From: Steinernema hermaphroditum
Lineage: Eukaryota > Nematoda > Chromadorea > Rhabditida > Steinernematidae
Length of the DNA: 64,000 bases
Assembly: GCA_030435675.1 (NCBI GenBank)
Contig: CM059625.1
Location: 14,694,001-14,758,000, forward strand
Direction: 5' to 3'
The notes below the pieces were generated by a model that was given only the letters and a program-made list of their open reading frames with translations, was not told the origin of the DNA and did not search any database. This document shows positions 58,319 through 64,000 of the stretch, piece after piece; the stretch's first letter is position 1; every line of letters starts with the position of its first letter. Position numbers and translations under genes: made by a program.

Positions 58319-59055
58319 CATGCTGAACATGCTGATTCATTTGTTCTCCACACTACTGCGTAAGTTTTTTGCAGCGGTGATTTCGTTTGCAGTTATATGT
58401 TGCTTTAGAGGCCAAAAGTCGTATCGCATATACAGTTTGGATGTGTTTGAAGTCAACACAAATATGGATCAGTGCCGTACATTATTGCTCACAATCCCAA
58501 GCAGTACGCTAGTGTTCTGTGGTTAAACGCAACCGAGACCTGGACTGATATTGATTCTTCTACTGCAGACAAGGTAATATTGAGTATCTCTTGTTGTTTT
58601 TTAATCAAACTATACAGGGTGTTCTCGCATCGCTGGTGGATAAATTCCGATCATCGCAAGAGGTTTCGCAGATTGATGCCCATTTCATGACGGAGTCAGG
58701 AATGATTGACGTGTTCATCTTCTTGGGTCCAACTCCTAACGATGTGTTCCGTCAGTACTCTACTCTTATCGGCGTTTACTCCCTTCAAGGTGTAATTGTG
58801 GTTTCCTTTTTTTATCGTATGAACAGTATTCCGGGTCAACTAAGGACTTATTTACATAGAACTACATGAATGACCCGAGCGTTTTCTGTGGTCCTGGAGT
58901 TACCACACCCAAAGACGCCAAGCATTATGATGATTGGATGCATAGAGATATTCACAATATTTACGGCTTTTATCAGGTACATTGTGCTATATTATTTTAC
59001 TATGTTGTCTTTTAGCATTCCTCAACGTATCGCGGTTAACAGCTGCGTTGGAGTT
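58319..59055 (+). pseudogene. GANAB: Glucosidase II alpha (GH31) partial copy B
   Basis: Starts abruptly at gctgaacatgctgattcatt and is almost identical to 54945-55330 of copy A, including intron sequence. It then keeps about 215 bp that copy A has lost (MIDVFIFLGPTPNDVFRQYS and a weak exon [20 protein letters not shown]), and continues [16 protein letters not shown]. In GH31 the nucleophile lies in WNDMNEPSV. Here the matching position is Tyr (NYMNDPSV), so no activity is possible. About 110 residues of barrel are missing before it. The copy ends at 59055, just after RIAVNSC. Confidence 0.82.
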
Positions 59056-59069
59056 GTTTAATCATGTGC

Positions 59070-59225
59070 TTATATGTTCCAGACGGCGATCACAAAATCA
59101 ACGTTCTGGAGAACAGTGCGCCGCTGCGTCTACGTTTACTGCGGAATCGAAGTCATCGGAACTCACGCCGGCGAGGTTTACTGTACTGGCGTCTCCATGC
59201 ACCCGACTATCCTCCACGGTGGCCT
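59070..59225 (+). pseudogene. IMMP1L: Mitochondrial inner-membrane protease subunit 1-like fragment
   Basis: One exon-sized piece reads TVRRCVYVYCGIEVIGTHAG and EVYCTGVSMHPTI, equivalent to the N-terminal membrane helix and the catalytic-serine motif (SGPSMEPTI) of IMP1-type signal peptidases, which mature proteins in the mitochondrial intermembrane space. The catalytic-lysine region (KRVIG) and everything after are absent. Sequence passes into a GBF1 exon around 59228. Short, so moderately confident. Confidence 0.6.
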
Positions 59226-59227
59226 CG

Positions 59228-60640
59228 GCATCGCCGAACGCCCGTTCTCGAGTGTCTATTGCATTTGTTGCATGTTAAACTTCTTCCAAACTCACTGACT
59301 GAAGCCGAGGATTTCGTGGACTCAAAGAAATGGGTTTCAATATCTAGAGAGCATTCCAAGTAAGTGACACAAAAGGGGTCACATTTGAAGGTATCTCTTT
59401 ACAGGAATGTCACACACAGTAAAAGCAACAGTGAATTGTTGAGTTGGTTGGACTTGGAGGCTCGAGTTCGGATTCGAAGAAAAGCAGGAAACCTACAACA
59501 GAGCATGAGGAGCTTATCAAGGTAGAGAGAATATCGTTGTCGCAAGCTTTTCGTATTTCTCCTTACAACGGAGACGTAGTTGACCCTGTCAGGTTCCACA
59601 GAAACTTGGCACACTGGCAGGTCTGTTCGCGGTCGTTCAGGTACGTCGTCGCAGATCCTACGACTACATAAAATGACCACGTTTTTTTTTGCAAAATACG
59701 CATATATGTTCATGCCTATGGGACGCTAATTGTGCTTAGTTAATCTACTGCTCAAAACCTACCAGTGTGCCAAATTCCAGCGCGACCTGAGGGGGTCAGG
59801 TTTGAACATTCCCTTGTTAGTCTTTATTGCATGTTTTATGCATCTCCTATTACTTTTCCGTTCATTGCAGAATGCTCGTTTTATGATAGCGGAATCCAAA
59901 CCGGAACAACTAATGAAGGATGTAAAGTACCTGACTTCTTCCGCTCTCACTGAGCTTATGAACAGTGTTTGTGCAGCTTCTTCCACCGTCTGAGGAACAT
60001 CCGCAGCGAAACAGACAAAGAAGCTCGCTGAACAGGAAGAAGATTCGATTATATTTTACTTTGAACTGATGATTAGTGTGGCCGTTGATAACAAGGATCG
60101 GCTGACGGTTATTTGGCCCGTTGTTGAACGTCATCTTCAGTGGCTCATGAAAGACTTCGGCCAGAATCCGCTTATCGTTGAGCGTGTCGTAGTCGGCCTT
60201 CTTCGCCTGACCGGGCGTGTTTTATACCATTTGAACGACAAGGATGAAGATGGCATTGCTGACAACGCTTTACAGTCGCTCTCCATGCTCCTTTCGCTAA
60301 AGCCTCCTTCGTGGTTCATGTTCTCGCGCCGGATTGCTTATGGGCTCCATGATCTGCTTCAAGCAAAAGCGGCCAACGTCCACCAAAGCAAGCACTGGCC
60401 ACTGATCTTTGCGTTGATGGACGCTGCTGGTGCAGCAGCCTGCGCTTCCGCCCAGGTGGATGCGTTTTCTGTGAGTAGCGGTTTTTAGATTATTCATATT
60501 GCTTCTTTTCAGTCTGTGCCCCAGAGTCGCCTAGTTCAGAGCCGAGCAAGTGGATCAAACAGTGTTTGCTGATGATCGTGGTTATACCACCGATAATCCC
60601 GCTCTTCTCCAAAAGCCGGATCTACACCAACCCACGTTAT
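59228..60640 (+). pseudogene. GBF1: GBF1 (Arf guanine-nucleotide exchange factor) fragment
   Basis: GBF1 activates Arf1 at the cis-Golgi and recruits COPI. Only the middle HDS-type part is present. VLECLLHLLHVKLLPNSLTE and AEDFVDSKKWVSISREHSK match the vertebrate LLPKAMVEVEDFVD region. Then follow SELLSWLDLE after an intron, FMIAESKPEQLMKDVKYLTS with SALTELMNSV, FYFELMISVAVDNKDRLTVI with VERVVVGLLRLTGRVLYHLN, FSRRIAYGLHDLLQAKAANV and, after a further intron and frame change, ADDRGYTTD. There is an in-frame TGA near 59991 between SSTV and GTSAAKQTKK. The Sec7 catalytic domain and both ends are missing. Confidence 0.82.
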
Positions 60641-60779
60641 GTGAGTTCATGTAGGAATGTAGATAAATTGCTTGTCGCTTTTGTTACATATAGCATATTT
60701 ATAAAGACTTACAACTTCATCGAATGCGGAGCACAGAAAAGTCGTTGCAGAAGTTGCATTCTGTCTCCTTTAGAAGGAT

Positions 60780-61202
60780 AGCTCTTTCTACTCGACCCGG
60801 TCTTCTGGGCCGGCGACCTGACGTTCTCCTTGACGTTCGCCATCGTCGTCTGCAACAGCTGCAGAGTCGCCGACGGAATCATCGTCTCGAAAATCGTCGT
60901 ATGTCTCGAAATGTTCCGAACTGTGTCAAGAGCTGTGTATTCTGTTAATGGTAACCAGTTTCTCTGGCGCCTGCTTGAGACACAGTACCGTGATGCAATT
61001 TGGTTCGCTCATCTCACCCTCTCTGGCCTTCCTCTCAAGAGCCGACGTCTTGTCATTCACCTCCATAGCCAGAAACATTCTCAGCTTTTTCACCATCATC
61101 GCCACTTGCGTCTTTCTGTGCGAAGGGCGCCTGCTTCTCATGAATCAGCACAGGAGTCACGTCTACAGAAGCATCAAAAAAGGTACTGCGGCCTTTTACT
61201 GA
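60780..61202 (+). pseudogene. Unrecognised multi-pass membrane protein fragment
   Basis: The plus strand reads LLDPVFWAGDLTFSLTFAIV and VVCLEMFRTVSRAVYSVNG. After what looks like an intron (about 60950-61040) it reads DVLSFTSIARNILSFFTIIA, TCVFLCEGRLLLMNQHRSHV and ends SIKKGTAAFY. Two or three hydrophobic segments are evident and no family is recognised. It follows the GBF1 fragment without a start of its own, so it may be another captured piece. Confidence 0.35.
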
Positions 61203-62362
61203 AAATAAGAAATGGAGACTGATAGAAAACGTTTCTGGCAAATCGTATTCCTCGTCTTCTACACTGCGTGCTTTGTCCAGACTGGCTGAACAGATGGAAA
61301 TTGATAGAAAGGAATATTCAGTTTTTTAATCTCGCGATGTACATGTACCAATCGAATAAATTCTATCACTCTTTATCTGAACAAATTCCATTTTCGAATA
61401 AATATATACATAATAATAACATTAACGTGGTTCATAATTTGCGTTCAGTGACATATACATGGACAGGGACTAAAAAGTACAAGGCGGAATTTGCATATTT
61501 CCGGCGGAATGAACCCGAGTTACCACACACAAATACGCAAATAGAAGAAGATGAAGAGACAGCGCTACTATTGGGAAGCGGGAGCGAAGCTTGCGATCTA
61601 GCAGGTGTGAGCAAAAATAATAAGTTTCGACTGGATGCGACACAATGTTGAAGAAAGGAGGGAAGGCTTCACAGGAACAATGAACGAGCACACTAACCCA
61701 CAGTAGACGAAAGGCACTTTCATCGAAATAGAACTGTTCGACTAGCGTTTTCACGTGCCGTCAGCGGAGCAACGGACCGAGCGATACAGTAATACCCACA
61801 ATACGAAATCTCATTGCATATATACAAAAAACGACGACGATTGTTTCATTTGAACAGGCGAACATGGAGAAGAGACGTCATGACAGTAGTGAAATTCTTT
61901 GCATGATTAGAATACCCTTATGTGAGTGCGCGATACGGTGGATCACGCGTTAACCGGCGTTACTGGGGTTGTATCCTTCTCAGGCGTCTCGAGCGATACC
62001 TGTCCACTGGTCCGTAGTTGATGAGACCCTAAAATACGGTTGGTAAGGGGGATGCATGCGGAGTTTAAAACAAATTTAAAACACAGCCGGAAATGATAGA
62101 GCCTACGAGAAGTGAAAAGAATATGCCTCTCGATGTTTCGCAATTTGCAGAGGATGCTGTTTTTGCTAAAACGGCTTTGAGTGTGAGATTTTCTCGTGTT
62201 TTTCATTATCAGTGATGCATAATTGTGATCTTCTTCAAAACATTCGTCTATAGTGATACGTAACTTGGCATTCTTCTGTACTTATAAGTGAGACAGAGCA
62301 GGCCTGTGTGAATAGAAAGCGCTCAGGTCTGGGAAAAAGTGCATCTATGAAAGATGAAACAA
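61203..62362. other. Intergenic, nothing supported
   Basis: AT-rich. A 127-codon plus-strand frame (61268-61651) has an acidic C-terminal stretch but no recognised domain. The right end is the 3' flank of the calcium ATPase. Confidence 0.4.
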
Positions 62363-64000
62363 TCACGAACGTTCATGTTCTCGTTCCTTAGCCAACCGCA
62401 GTCTTCTGTAGCTCTGACGAAGTCGGTCGGCGGCCGACGTTGTCAACGACGACGGATGTGATTGGTTGATGCCGGCTTGGAACGCTTTGATGACACGCAT
62501 CTAAAACCACAACACAGACTACACATGGTCACTATGTTCCGAGTTGGAAGAGAAAGAGATAGATGGTCGGTGCTTGGTCTATCGATAGGCAACGTCCTCC
62601 GGTGACCGCCGCTCAAAAGCTGCTCACGTTGGCCTATGCTGTGCTCAGTGCAATATCGAGACAGTGGTCGGGGCAAGCATTGAGTCACGACTTGGTCCGT
62701 TTTGAGGAAAGACCTTGTTTCTCACGTTCTCACTTGGTGGACTGTGAAAGAAAGGATTTACCTGAGTCTGCAGACGAGTCAGCCCAAGGAGCCAGAGGAT
62801 CTGTCCCGGCCTGTGCGCTTGCATCTCGTCCTTTCCGGCCAATACGCCAGGCGAGTCATACTCGCCGGTGACAAGGATGGATGTGGGCTGCACTTCGCCG
62901 CGTCCGAAGGAGAAGAATTTGGGGAGAATGTTCGAAGGAATTGTTGAAATGATCTAGATCAGTCAGGTCACATAAAAATTGGATGATCTATGAGATACCT
63001 GTCCCCAAACGAGTTCGAACAGTCCACAAGCAATGCAGATTGTCCACTGGATCCAGTCGAGCTTGGCCGTCCTGAACCAAAGGCCACCGTACTGTACGAT
63101 TAGGACTTGAGAGATCAGTGTGCCGAGCCAGATGATGCAGAAGATCGGGTTGGAGAAGAGTCCTTTGAAGACGTTGCGCTCTCCGTGGATCTTTCGAGAG
63201 TTAATTTCGTTGCAAAGGGTCATCAGGACAAAAGCGTTGAAGATGATGGTGAAGTGCTGCGATGGGGGCGCGTTTATGGGGGCCTTCAAACCGCTTTCGA
63301 TGTTAGGGATGATGCGATGACCTGCAATCCGATCACGATTAGATTAAATGTTCCATCGCTGCCTAATAAATGAGCTGAAAACCGAGCCAAACGTACCAAA
63401 GAAAAGAATTGTGAAGAGGACAACTAGCTGGTAAAGAGCATGTCCGACAATGTTCTTGACCATCGTTCTAGAGATCAGCGACTTCGTTCTTCCGTAGGGC
63501 TTCCTTTTCAGAAGGTCCTCACTGGGCATTTCCGTGGCCAAAGCAAGCGAAGCGAGCGTGTCCATAATTAAGTTGACCCAGAGCATTTGAACGGCCTAGA
63601 GAGGGCGGAACTGTACGCACCTGAAGGATCAGCTACTTACCCTAAGGGGAGAATCGTTGATGGCACAGGCACCGACGAAGGCAATCGTGACGGCGACAAC
63701 GTTAACAGTTAATTGGAATTGCAAGAACTTGGCAATAGAGTCGTAGACGTTGCGTCCCCACATGACAGCCTTGACGATCGAAGTGAAGTTGTCGTCGGTC
63801 AGGATGATATCCGACGCTTCCTTAGCTACGTCCGTTCCCGCAATACCCATGGCAAATCCGACATCAGCTTTCTTCAGGGCTGGCGCATCATTGGTTCCGT
63901 CACCGGTTACGGCCACAACCTCTCTGGAATTTCGGACTAATGACGTATTTCAAACGGTCAACTACCTGTTCTTTGTACACTTGCTGTCGATGATACCCTT
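62363..64000 (-). CDS. Plasma-membrane Ca2+-ATPase, C-terminal part
   Basis: P2B-type calcium pump (mca/ATP2B) that exports Ca2+ from the cytosol. It continues beyond the right edge. Minus-strand exons are about 63976 to beyond 64000 (KGIIDS), 63641-63923, 63397-63596, 62999-63321, 62762-62953 and 62363-62500. Visible are the hinge [39 protein letters not shown]5-6 [20 protein letters not shown], the Ca-site segment [56 protein letters not shown], and the calmodulin-binding domain [17 protein letters not shown] joined over an intron to [12 protein letters not shown]. That junction is where vertebrate PMCAs splice alternatively. The tail is short (45 codons after it) and basic. All frames are intact. 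Confidence 0.96.

Noticed and set aside
1..64000. CRISPR arrays, bacterial operons or phage genes
   Set aside because: Introns, cuticle collagen and nematode families show a eukaryotic window. No regularly spaced repeats of CRISPR type were seen.

Overview
This window is eukaryotic and almost certainly nematode. The evidence is a cuticle collagen with the worm N-terminal domain and a furin-like site, a worm-type CK1/TTBK-like kinase, many introns of 35-60 nt with GT/AG ends, trans-splice-like acceptors just upstream of start codons, and an RTE-like non-LTR retrotransposon. Species cannot be named from the sequence. Gene models were built by hand from reading frame, splice signals and remembered family motifs, without database searches.

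Genes that read cleanly: a DHRS4-type short-chain dehydrogenase (4.5-5.5 kb, minus), a 100-residue secreted PAN/apple protein (16.7-17.1, plus), a cuticle collagen (18.4-19.4, plus), phosphorylase kinase regulatory subunit beta (19.6-24.0, minus), an RNA polymerase III RPC4-like subunit (24.9-26.4, plus) followed by one or two small ORFs, a class A GPCR (31.9-34.8, plus), a tandem CCCH zinc-finger protein (47.8-48.7, plus), a CK1/TTBK-like kinase (56.1-57.5, plus) and the C-terminal half of a plasma-membrane calcium ATPase running off the right edge (62.4-64.0, minus).

Between these are many incomplete pieces of ordinary housekeeping genes. They keep introns but carry internal deletions, frameshifts or abrupt joins to another gene. 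Examples are a kinase piece joined to beta-COP (0.15-1.3), hemicentin-like Ig domains (2.4-3.7), four pieces of a GatA/QRSL1 amidase in a duplicated block (9.1-14.6), a separate calcium-ATPase piece (40.0-40.4), a PP1-like phosphatase with damaged metal and active-site motifs (52.8-53.5), two partial copies of glucosidase II alpha (54.2-55.9 and 58.3-59.05), and a same-strand chain glucosidase II / IMMP1-like / GBF1 / membrane protein (58.3-61.2). Neighbouring genes are frame-perfect over kilobases, so the breaks are unlikely to be general base-calling noise. They suggest duplication and decay, transposon gene capture, or assembly joins.

Mobile and repeat content: an almost complete RTE-like element with a single in-frame stop (49.9-52.75), a decayed LINE (36.6-37.7), a 795-bp near-palindromic element flanked by TA (43.26-44.05), a ~260-bp dispersed repeat with an internal hairpin (35.5 and 42.1), smaller fold-back structures, a 27-bp minisatellite (15.87) and a ~30-bp minisatellite (44.7). 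Large stretches (5.5-9.1, 27.3-31.9, 41-42, 61.2-62.3 kb) hold no gene I can support.
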